A DNA stretch of 30,000 nt from Glandiceps talaboti. Taxonomy: Eukaryota > Hemichordata > Enteropneusta > Spengelidae. Positions 1-8,463 of the stretch are shown in pieces; position 1 is the first letter of the stretch; each line of letters starts with the position of its first letter. The notes under the pieces are model-generated. The model was not told the DNA's origin, did no database searches, and worked only from the letters and a program-made list of their open reading frames with translations. Location of the stretch: positions 12,406,410 to 12,436,409 of the forward strand of contig NC_135556.1 in NCBI RefSeq assembly GCF_964340395.1, given 5' to 3'. The translations under genes and the position numbers were made by a program.

Positions 1-56
1 AGGGGGTCACAAAGTTGGGGTCAGACAGGTCACAGAGATGGGGTCACACAGGTCAC
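1..56 (+). repeat. GGGGTCACA-type short tandem repeat in PAN3 intron
   Basis: Two and a half copies of a GGGGTCA(g/c)ACAGGTCAC unit, period 23 from position 17, lie against the left edge, 20 bp before the acceptor of the first visible exon. Each full unit contains GGGTCA-3 nt-AGGTCA. Confidence 0.6.
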
Positions 57-76
57 CTGATTTCTATTCTGTGCAG

Positions 77-193
77 GTTTCCGTCTTGTCAACACAAGCT
101 GTATGGCATTGGTTGATATGTGGAAGAAACTGCAACATTCCAACATTGTATCATTACGAGAGGTTTTCACAACCAAAGCATTTGGAGATCTCT
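77..193 (+). CDS. PAN3: PAN3 exon a (pseudokinase alpha-C region), first exon in window
   Basis: The acceptor is AG at 75-76 (tctgtgcag) and the donor is GTGAGT at 194-199. The exon starts with the last two bases of a codon, since the previous exon lies outside the window, and ends with one base of the next codon. It encodes FRLVNTSCMALVDMWKK followed by LQHSNIVSLREVFTTKAF, almost identical to the vertebrate PAN3 segment after the nucleotide-binding lobe. Confidence 0.95.
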
Positions 194-3100
194 GTGAGTA
201 TAATTAATTTTGTTAGTCTTTCTTGTGTCTTTTGAGTGTAGATATACTTGCATACTTCTGATTTTTGAAGACGTTAACACTGAATAATGAAATCATTGCG
301 TGATCAAGGTCTTAGACTGTTTGAAATGTCACATTCATTTCTAACTTATCGTTCTAAAGTAACTATATTTTACCGTCCTATAGATTCTATAATATATTTC
401 CATACTTCTGATTCTTTGTCTTTACTTCATCTCTGAAATTTACACCTCCAAATTGTAAAGTCTTGGTAAATGTTTTGATTAATTTCTAAGACAGCAATTA
501 GGAGATTTCATCAACTTGTGATAAGCTAATATAGATATGCACTCAAAGTTGCAAGAACTAGATTTAAAAACATATGGTGGTCAATCAAGCTCAAAGCATA
601 ACCTCTGACTTATTTGTTTGAAAATGGTAAGTTTCAGTGGGTACCTTGTGGGATGTCATGAATTTTCAGATGCCGTGTTACAGCTGATAGCTTTTTTTCT
701 GGATTGAAATGTACCACTGCAAATTATTGCACAGATAACATCAAGCTGGGTGCTTTCAGAAAAAAACAAATTCCCTGAGTGAACAGTGCCCTCTGTAGGC
801 CATGTGTGATATGTGTTGTTTTCCTTTGTTCTTACAGCGTTAGTGTTTGCCCATGATTTTCATGCAGGGTCAGAAACCCTGATGGCAAAGCATTTCAGTA
901 ATGCCAACATGATGGGCAAAGATCACCATATCAAGGGAAAATATAAACAAGGTACGTGTAAAGTCGATCCTTTCCTTTACATTCTTTTTATCCAGAATGA
1001 CTAGATAATGTATTCTCAAAAACTTTTCATTCTGAAGCCAGGGAAAATACGAATGACCTCTGAAGCCTTGTCACTACGAGTCAATTGAGGTTAGCATGCC
1101 ATGGTCATACTGAGATCATCATGACACTTTGTATCTTGCCTACTACTAGTACTTTACAACATGTTTCTCGTCAAATTTTTCATTACCTAGTGACTTGATA
1201 TATGGAATTTATATATGTTGTGGTCCCATCATTTTCCAGGTATGAAGAGCCTCAGACAGCATGGCGGACTGCTTCCTGAGAGTGTGATCTGGACCTACAT
1301 AGTCCAGCTTAGTTCAGCCCTGAGGGCCATCCATGCTGCAGGGTTGGCCTGTCGAGTTATGGACCCTACCAAGATATTACTAAGTAGTAAATCACGTTTA
1401 CGTGTCAATTGTGTCGGTATCTTTGATGTTTTAACTTTTGATAATCAACAATCCAATCCATTAGCCATGATGCCACACTATCAGGTAAGCTTGCAATACC
1501 TCATTTCTATATCCAGCTGGTTTCAGTGTCTAGTCCAATCTGATTAAAATCCGATGTAGTGTACACGTGGCAATTTCTTTTTGGCTGTTACGTTTAGTAT
1601 CATTTGTTCTTTTTGAAGCTTAGCTCAAAGACATAGTGTTTTCCTCATGTTGCTAAACACCCAAATAGTATATTTACATTACTTTGATTGTTATTGGTAC
1701 GTTGTGATAACAAAATGAATTTTGAGTTTAAGGGGAATTTGTTATTTTCAATGTCAAGCTCCTTTCATTCGTGAGTGACACTATTTCAGTCAGTAGAATA
1801 AAATACTTTTGAGTGTAGCTAAATGTAAGTTAAAAAATACGAACTGCCATTCAGAACAATATAACAACTTTAATTGTATCTATAATTTTTTCCGTGACTT
1901 TACAGCAAGAAGATTTAGTTTCTTTGGGGAAAGTGGTATTGGCTCTAGCCTGTCATTCTGTGTTGGGAATACAGAGGGAGAATATCCAAGCCTCAATGGA
2001 GTTGGTGGCTATGAACTATTCTGAAGATTTGAAGAATCTTATTCTGTAAGTAGTCACGTCATCATGTTACCTTACATCAATGTTGAGGGCTCTGTACTTA
2101 ACTCCACAAAAGCCAGTTCTAACAAATCTGCTACTCATGTGAGGGTACTGGTATTCTGTTCCATTCCTGTACTATGTTAGGATGATTTTAGTGCATTTTC
2201 AAGGTCCTTTTATGAACAGCACCCTCACAAGGTGGATGTTTTTTTTATGAACAGCGCCCTCATAAGGTTGAAAGGTGAAAGTAATGTAGTAATTTATGAA
2301 CATGTCTCTCACAAGATTGTCTGTTATTTAAGTCAACCATACCCTCAATGTAACATGTTAAATTCAAGTGTATTTCAAATATAATTTCAAATCTGAGTCT
2401 TCATTTCTGGAGTAAAACAAGAAATACATAGCAGTGAGGTGACACATTATATTAAAATTCAGAGTCTACACCACTGTAAGTGAAACTAGGACAATGATGA
2501 TTTAAGGAGATGAGGATAGGAATGTTTGTTTATATGAATGGTTGCCAACAAATAAATGTATCATTTAAAAATGCAATTGTTGGTCAGATACTGAATTATC
2601 ACACTAATTATTTCATCATGAAAACACTATGATTCAATCGTACAGTTTCTTCCACTTCTGACATCGTTGAAGAAGGACCTGTCAAAATCAAAAGTGGAAG
2701 AAGAGAACTTGCGTATGAATACTGAACTATGTTGTCTTTTTTCTCTCTCTCACTGTCATTATGTGTGTAGGTATTTATTGACAAATCAGAATCGCTTACG
2801 AAATGTGAACGACATAATGCCAATGATTGGCGCCCGCTTTTATTCCCAATTGGACGGAGCTCAAATGAGAAGTGACATCATTGAAGAAGAACTTGCCAAA
2901 GAAGTTCAGAATGGTCGCCTTTTCAGGCTGCTTGCTAAGTTAAATACAATATGTGAAAGACCAGAGTAAGTCTATTTTCAATACCTAGGAACTGCATGCA
3001 GTTTAACTATTTAATGGCCAAGGTTTCAGTCCCAGGTTCTCACATTAGCGTTATCTTATCAGTGAGGGCCATCAGGATTACATAGGATCATTCTTTTGTT

Positions 3101-4925
3101 CTGGACCAACTTTGTCCACAGCTCAGCCATACAACTGTTTTTCTCATCTGAAATTTAATCCAAATCTGAACTTGGGTGAAAATTTAAAGGGCAGAGTTTC
3201 AATCTTAGGTTCATTGCGTTAGTGTTATCTTATCAGTGAAGTCATAAGAATTGCATAGGGTCATTCCTTTGTTCTTGACCAAATTTTTTTTTATAGCTTT
3301 TACCCTGACAACAGTTTTTCCTAGATTTAGTGCTCTGTTAGTTTTGATAAGATTTAAGATGTAACTTTAAAATGTTGAATATGTGAATTAATGTATGTTT
3401 TCAGATTTGCAATGGATCCAGCGTGGGCAGAAACTGGTGATCGTTATTTATTGAAGTTATTTCGTGACTACGTCTTCCACCAAGTTACTGATACTGGTGC
3501 TGCATGGGTTGACATGGCTCACATTGTCCAGTGTTTGAATAAGGTAAGAGTAACAAGTAACTGGTATTACAATGCCTCAATACACACATATATACATTCT
3601 TGCAATTGTTTCAGATAAGAACAGTTGGTATACTTGCAGGGTGGGTGACACATATTGCCCACTGTCAGTATTAATGGGGAAAAAAAGTAGCACCTTGTCA
3701 GAATTACATACAAACTTTACAAGATGCGCTCAACTTCTGATAGTCTGCGGGACGATTGCACGATGTCTTACAAGCTCAATAAATGAAATTTATTCGTTTA
3801 GTGGAGGGGGTCTAGTGTCAATGCAATTGCTGAACTTCACTTTCATACTTTTAACCAAATTTTGAAAACTTTCACGCCTTCAATGATAACAGGTTCTGTA
3901 TTTACTACTGAGATGCTGATAAGTTACTACTAATTAATGTGATAAACAGTGCTGGGTTTCCAGTAGTATTTTAATATAATTATTTACTATAATGTTTTTA
4001 TATTGCATCAATCGTAGTGGTATGACCACTACAAGTTTGATCATAGTTTAAATCATGTATTAACGTGTTGATGTCGCATTTATGAATGTTCTTTTAGTGG
4101 GAGGAGGGAGGGGGTTTTGTCCTAAATGAACAAAGTTCAAATGAAGTTCATATATTGAGCTTGTGCAACATTGTGCGATCCTTTGTAACAGCGTTAAAAA
4201 CATACGATAGACAAATCTATAAATATTTCCCACTATACAGACATTCTCGTACTCAGACTGCAAGATGCATCGTGTTGTTCAGCCCTAATCAGTGTTCACC
4301 ATAATGTGTGCTGGCTGATAGGCATAGGGCACTACATGTTATATCTTACAGACACACATGCACTCGGTATATACTGAAGATATTACAGTCTCAATATGGA
4401 CGTTTTCACCTTTAGATAGGGTAGGGTGGATGTCTGCCCTCCTCACTCACGTAGGGTGAATCTCGATCCACAGGTGCAAACATTCATATCAGGACTGCAA
4501 TATACAATACCAGAACTGTATGGGTTGATATACGCACTGTGTAATGTTGATGTCAGTTTACATATAAGAAGTGTGAAAATTGGATCACCAAGTTTAACTT
4601 CTTCTTTTTTTTCATACATACACAACACCAGAACTGTATGGGTTGACATACGCACTGTGTAATGTTGATGTCAGTTTACCTATAAGAAGTGTGAAAATTG
4701 GATCACCAAGTTTAACTCTTTTTTTTTTTCAAATCTCAACAGCTTGATGCTGGCATTCCAGAAAAAGTCTGTTTGATGTCACGAGATGAACAGAACATCC
4801 TTGTTGTTTCATACGCTGATTTGAAAATGTGCTTTGACGCAACGTTTGCTGAAATACAATCTAGTGAGACAACTGCCCACCACCAACACCACCATCATCA
4901 GGTCCTACCACCGCCACCAACGTAA
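77..4925 (+). CDS. PAN3: PAN3, PAN2-PAN3 deadenylase regulatory subunit (3' part of gene, seven exons)
   Basis: PAN3 is the adaptor of the cytoplasmic PAN2-PAN3 poly(A) nuclease. As a dimer it binds poly(A)/PABP and GW182/TNRC6 and positions the PAN2 exonuclease on mRNA. Joined exons 77-193, 838-951, 1240-1484, 1906-2045, 2771-2965, 3405-3543 and 4743-4925 give about 377 codons in one open frame. The order matches the family: alpha-C region (VDMWKKLQHSNIV), hinge (LVFAHDFHAGSETL), a degenerate catalytic loop (CRVMDPTKIL in place of HRDxKxxN), IFDV in place of DFG, then a coiled coil (around QMRSDIIEEELAKEVQ) and the C-terminal PAN2-binding domain (ETGDRYLLKLFRD). These substitutions mark it as a pseudokinase. 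The N-terminal part (zinc finger, PAM2, start of the kinase fold) lies upstream of the window. The identification rests on recall of vertebrate PAN3 and is very secure. Confidence 0.97.
838..951 (+). CDS. PAN3: PAN3 exon b (hinge region and variable loop)
   Basis: Acceptor cttacag at 831-837, donor GTACGT at 952. The split codon T+CG gives Ser. It encodes SLVFAHDFHAGSETLMAKHF and then a lysine/histidine-rich stretch (MMGKDHHIKGKYKQ). In the vertebrate protein the corresponding stretch is a poorly conserved loop before the RQHxGLLPE motif. The hinge residues VFAHDF are conserved. Confidence 0.94.
1240..1484 (+). CDS. PAN3: PAN3 exon c (degenerate catalytic and activation loops)
   Basis: Acceptor attttccag, donor GTAAGC at 1485. 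It encodes RQHGGLLPESVIWTYIVQL, then GLACRVMDPTKILL (pseudo-catalytic loop with no HRD aspartate) and RLRVNCVGIFDVLTFDN (no DFG). The exon ends in phase 0 after YQ, and the next exon supplies the second Q of the YQQxDL motif. Confidence 0.96.
1906..2045 (+). CDS. PAN3: PAN3 exon d (C-lobe helices)
   Basis: Acceptor gactttacag, donor GTAAGT at 2046. It encodes QEDLVSLGKVVLALAC, then GIQRENIQASMELVAMNYSE and DLKNLIL, which are C-lobe helices of the pseudokinase. It ends with two bases (CT) of the codon completed by the next exon. Confidence 0.95.
2205..2320 (+). repeat. Short degenerate tandem repeat in PAN3 intron
   Basis: TTTATGAACAGC followed by CCCTCAcAAGGTgGA occurs at 2209 and about 2248. 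A third, weaker copy (TTTATGAACATGTCTCTCAC) starts near 2292. The period is about 40 bp and the repeat lies inside the intron between exons d and e. Confidence 0.6.
2771..2965 (+). CDS. PAN3: PAN3 exon e (end of pseudokinase and coiled coil)
   Basis: Acceptor gtgtgtag at 2763-2770, donor GTAAGT at 2966. It encodes YLLTNQNRLRNVNDIMPMIG (end of the kinase fold) and then ARFYSQLDGAQMRSDIIEE and LAKEVQNGRLFRLLAKLNTI, the helix that forms the intermolecular coiled coil of the PAN3 dimer. It ends in a split Glu codon (GA + A). Confidence 0.96.
3009..3345 (+). repeat. Diverged tandem duplication (about 174 bp unit) in PAN3 intron
   Basis: The segment starting near 3009 (TTAATGGCCAAGGTTTCAGT) recurs 172-174 bp downstream (TTAAAGGGCAGAGTTTCAAT). 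Both copies share GTTATCTTATCAGTGA and, further on, TTTGTTCT(g/t)GACCAA. The copies differ at many sites, so the duplication is old. Confidence 0.7.
3405..3543 (+). CDS. PAN3: PAN3 exon f (C-terminal PAN2-binding domain, first part)
   Basis: Acceptor gttttcag at 3397-3404, donor GTAAGA at 3544. It encodes FAMDPAWAETGDRYLLKLF, then RDYVFHQVTDTGAAWVDMAH and IVQCLNK. This is the conserved start of the C-terminal knob domain that holds PAN2. It ends in phase 0. Confidence 0.96.
3749..4182. repeat. Pair of short inverted repeat segments in PAN3 intron
   Basis: About 40 bp at 3749-3790 (core ACAAGCTCAATAAATGAA) match the reverse complement of 4141-4182 (core TTCATATATTGAGCTTGT), with roughly four fifths of bases equal. 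The flanks do not match. This may be the remnant of an old hairpin-type element. Confidence 0.4.
4014..4032. repeat. Perfect 7-bp stem hairpin
   Basis: GTAGTGG, five-base loop, CCACTAC. It is a short inverted repeat in the intron before the last PAN3 exon, with no known role. Confidence 0.5.
4505..4728 (+). repeat. Tandem duplication (118-bp period) containing acceptor-like sequence, last PAN3 intron
   Basis: 4505-4608 and 4623-4725 are near-identical (CCAGAACTGTATGGGTTGA... to ...GATCACCAAGTTTAACT), differing at only a few bases. Each copy ends in a pyrimidine-rich run. The second run is the tract in front of the true acceptor at 4741-4742. The first is followed by CAACACCAG at 4623-4631, a possible alternative acceptor. 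Confidence 0.85.
4743..4925 (+). CDS. PAN3: PAN3 last coding exon, with His/Pro-rich tail
   Basis: The acceptor is tctcaacag at 4734-4742, preceded by a run of pyrimidines, and the stop TAA is at 4923-4925. Sixty codons: the conserved part LDAGIPEKVCLMSRDEQNIL then VVSYADLKMCFDATFAEIQ, followed by an extra tail with HHQHHHHQ and PPPP. As I recall it, vertebrate PAN3 ends shortly after the FxxTFxE motif with a short Ala/Asn/Gly tail, so this tail looks lineage-specific. The clean phase-0 junction with exon f supports the acceptor choice. Confidence 0.94.
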   Translation, partial: LDAGIPEKVCLMSRDEQNILVVSYADLKMCFDATFAEIQSSETTAHHQHHHHQVLPPPPT

Positions 4926-5055
4926 CATTATGATCAGAATGCTTCCAATGTTAGAATCCTGTATCAGCAATTTACAGTTCCATTGTACTCGGCCCCTTTT
5001 TTTGGAGATGCTACCGTTAATGATGATATCACTTTAATGTTATATAAATTTTATT

Positions 5056-5093
5056 CTTTCATTCATTCATTCATTCATTCATTCATTCATTCA
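5056..5093. repeat. (ATTC)n microsatellite
   Basis: About nine perfect TTCA/ATTC units, 130 bp after the PAN3 stop codon, followed by a purine-rich run (AGAGAGAAAAAAAAGAGA). Confidence 0.9.
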
Positions 5094-5537
5094 GAGAGAA
5101 AAAAAAGAGACTTAAGACTCCCCAAGTTTTTTGAAAAAAGTTATTTAAATCATACTATTTTTAGATTTAAGTTGGAATATTGATGTCTATTGTAATGTTA
5201 AAGTAGCACCTAAAACTGCCAGCCGAAGTGAATCTGATACCGCTTATGAGGTTTTTACTGGCTCGTTTTTATATACATTGTCTAAGAATTCTCAATTTTT
5301 GTATATTGCATGTACAGACCAAGGAAGTAGGATACAGAGATATGAAACTCCATTGCTATTTTTTTTCTTGAATATTGCCCGTGGATATTTGAAGTTTGGA
5401 CCTTAGCCTTAAACATGACCACCGGTCCATCAGCAGTTATACCTACCCACTGTAGTTATCATGACACACATTTTCCAGTTTTCCAGTGTTAACTTGGGTC
5501 TGACTTTTATCCCCACCTGTACAATTCTATGCTTTCA

Positions 5538-5836
5538 CACGTGCACACAAATGTGCATCTACGCACACGTGCATGTGTGTACAGATGTAGACATTCAGGC
5601 ATGTGCATACACATGCATGTGCATGTGCACACACATACACACAATACTAATATGCATGTGTGCATGTGTACTTGCACACATGCACACATACAGATCACAA
5701 GACTTATGCACACACATAGACGTACACACATACACACACACACAATACTAATATGCATGTTTACTTGTACACATGCACACAAAACAACATGCACATACCC
5801 TGGGCGCACACACACACACATGCATGCACGTGCGCA

Positions 5837-5893
<57 letters not shown>
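5538..5893. repeat. Compound CA/TG-rich tract
   Basis: A long alternating purine-pyrimidine region of CACA, CATG and GTGC units ends in an almost pure (CA)n block at 5837-5892. A 22-bp piece around CACAATACTAATATGCATGT occurs twice, 101 bp apart (near 5640 and 5741), so part of the tract arose by segmental duplication. The open frames on both strands are an effect of the dinucleotide repeat. Confidence 0.92.
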
Positions 5894-6750
5894 TGGGATT
5901 CCACATTATTCAAAAACTGTTTGCAGTTGTCATTTCTACGGTGTTAAAACTGCAGCGACTTTAGAAATTTTACAACAAAAAGTAATTTTTACAGATAATT
6001 TTGACATCAGTGGGGAAAGTAATAGATAGATTCAATCAGCCGCAATTGGCACTTCTACATTTTCAATGAACTCTTTTTTGAATATACCACGTTGTTACAA
6101 GTGCTAAAATAATTGATGTACATTGTATTACCAGCCTTTTCATTCTCAAAAGTATATTTTCTAAAGGAAACACTCCGATGAGTGAGCTGACAACATGATC
6201 TTTGTATATTTGAACACAGACTTGCACATTCTAGAGGACTAGTGTGATATTTCTTCCAGATTTATTCAGAATATCTAAAAATGATGTACGAAGGAATAAT
6301 ATCTGTGCACACCCGTCAGCTGACCATTTATAAAAATTACAGATGTCTTGAGGTTTTTATATATGTAAAGAGAAGCATGGAATTTCCGAAAGGGTAGGGC
6401 TTCACTTTTTTTCTCTCTCCGATATTTCCAGATATTCTGTGTATACTGTGTAAAAAGTTGGGATATGCTTCTTGAAGGAAAAATCGAAAAATATAATCCA
6501 TATTTGTAAAGGACTTTTCATGAGTATTTCATAGGAGCTAAAACAGAGTATAGTGTTTGCCATGATTGTCAGGAGACTTTTGCAAACACCCCTGTCGTAT
6601 ATACCATATTGGTATGATCCGAATATATTCCTTAATGGGATGGGTCCACAGAGTAGGAACGATAGAGGTGACAGCATATATGATGTAAATGAACAGCCAC
6701 GTTGGACATCAGTTTTGTACACATTTGATTTCTTGACCGTAAGGATTGTT

Positions 6751-6785
6751 AGGTCAGAGGTGAAGGGTTATAAGGTCAGAGGTTA
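6751..6785 (+). repeat. Two copies of AGGTCAGAGGT(g/t)A, 22 bp apart
   Basis: AGGTCA-G-AGGTGA at 6751-6763 and AGGTCA-G-AGGTTA at 6773-6785. Both have the form of a nuclear-receptor direct repeat with one-base spacing (DR1). This could equally be a simple two-copy tandem repeat. Confidence 0.4.
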
Positions 6786-7987
6786 AGTGACAAGGTTACT
6801 GATGTGACGACGCAGTGCACCACAACTGTGCCGTAAATGACTATTTTCAGAGAACATCTTCCAGTTTGTTTATTGATTTCAAAGACCCACCTAAATTGAG
6901 AGGATTTTTATCAATCACACTCTCATCGATACAATTTTTGAAGAACACGTCTTCAGCTCAGATCCTTTTATGACTTGAAGAAACTATAGGAGATAAAAAA
7001 CAAAAGTATTTAGAGTGGGTGTTGCCATGGAAATGAATGTTTAGAAAGAGTACTTCCCTGCTGCCAAAGTTTAGAGAGTAATTTTTTCCTTTTCATGAGT
7101 TATAAATGAAACATTAATTTGTGTGTATGAGTTGAAATCGAAATATTATAATTTTGAATCAGATATGTTTAAAATGCACTGAAATGGCAGAAAAAATTGT
7201 TTTATTCAAATTCAATGCCCCCTTGGTTTTATCTACTTAGCACATCAGACTGTGCCAGTCTACCCCATACTACTACCGTAATTATTTTATGCCAGCAAAA
7301 TAGTACCGAGTATTAAATCAAGTATTTAAAAAAAATTTATTTTATGCCAGTAGAAAAAATTGGAATGAAAGCGATTAGGTTTTTTTATTAGATGGAACTG
7401 CTACTTTTACTTGTCTAGAAACTGAAGGTTGACCACATTCGTCACCGAGGTTTCAAAATAAGTAAATAACTTTTATTTAATCCGACATAAAGTCTCAAGT
7501 GTTTGAAAGTTTAGTTTACAAAATAACGTCCAAATTTAAAGTTTCTATGACAACAAAATGTCCATCCTGTCATTTTACTTACACTTTTGTACTCAACGAC
7601 TACAGTTCTTTCTCATTTGGGGAAAAAATTCATCCTTTTTTAGCGGAAAAATGAGAAATTAAAAATTGAAATACTGAAGCATTTTATGATTATTCTGAAA
7701 TATGAACTGGTACATACAGAGTAGCTGATAGAATTCAGACTAGACTTAGAACAAACCAAGGTTTTGATATCAACTTTGAATTATCGTAACTGCTATTCAA
7801 AATATGTGACAGGGTATGAAAGTTTATTTTAGCTTTTAAAACTGTTTTGAATATCACCATAGCAACCATACATATCAGCATGCGTATTCATTGATGCAAA
7901 GTTTCAAGAATTGTTTCAAGATTTACCAAATACTGAAATTTAAGGATGAGATTTTCAAAGCTGTCTAGTTATCATCTTACGAAGTGT

Positions 7988-8017
7988 AGCTGGTGAGGAG
8001 ATATTTATTCACCAGCT
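7988..8017. repeat. Perfect 9-bp stem hairpin
   Basis: AGCTGGTGA, 12-base loop, TCACCAGCT. Not followed by a T run and not attached to a gene. Confidence 0.5.
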
Positions 8018-8236
8018 TTTCGTTATTCTGAGACTCGAAGTATTATGATAGTAGCAGTTCCATCTTTAACTAGCTCACTGTAGTCTACAGACTAACCGTG
8101 GCTGCAGATCTCAGAATCTGTCTTAACCCCCCATCTAGATCAATGAGGAAATGATAAACCGAAAATTGTTCACACAAGTGATTAAACCTCCAACAAGTTA
8201 GAATTATGTAAACAGTGTATAAGTAGCATCCTGAGC

Positions 8237-8463
8237 TGACAAATATACCATATTTGGACATTATGTAAATCATTCTGACAAGTATATCATATTTGGACAT
8301 TATGTAAATCATCCTGACAAATATACCATATTTGGACATTATGTAAATCATCCTGACAAATATACCATATTTGGACATTATGTAAATCATCCTGACAAGT
8401 ATACCATATTTGGACATTATGTAAATCATCCTGACAAATATACCATATTTGGACATTATGTAA
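8237..8463. repeat. 39-bp minisatellite, six copies
   Basis: The unit begins TGACAAATATACCATATTTG and continues GACATTATGTAAATCATCC. Copies start at 8237, 8276, 8315, 8354, 8393 and 8432, the last one incomplete. Copies differ only by single substitutions such as AAATAT/AAGTAT and CATTC/CATCC. Because 39 is a multiple of three, the minus strand shows an open frame of repeated MSKYGIFVRMIYI, which has no other sign of being a gene. Confidence 0.95.

Noticed and set aside
5507-6029. Long open frames on both strands in the CA/TG tract
   Set aside because: Cys/Val or His/Thr repeats are the direct translation of the dinucleotide repeat, and overlapping frames are open on both strands.
7390-8065. 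15-bp inverted match AGATGGAACTGCTAC / GTAGCAGTTCCATCT at 7390 and 8051
   Set aside because: The pairing does not extend beyond about 15-17 bp and the interior does not pair, so it is too weak to call an element.
8237-8463. CRISPR array
   Set aside because: The repeats are directly adjacent with no unique spacers, and the DNA is from an animal.
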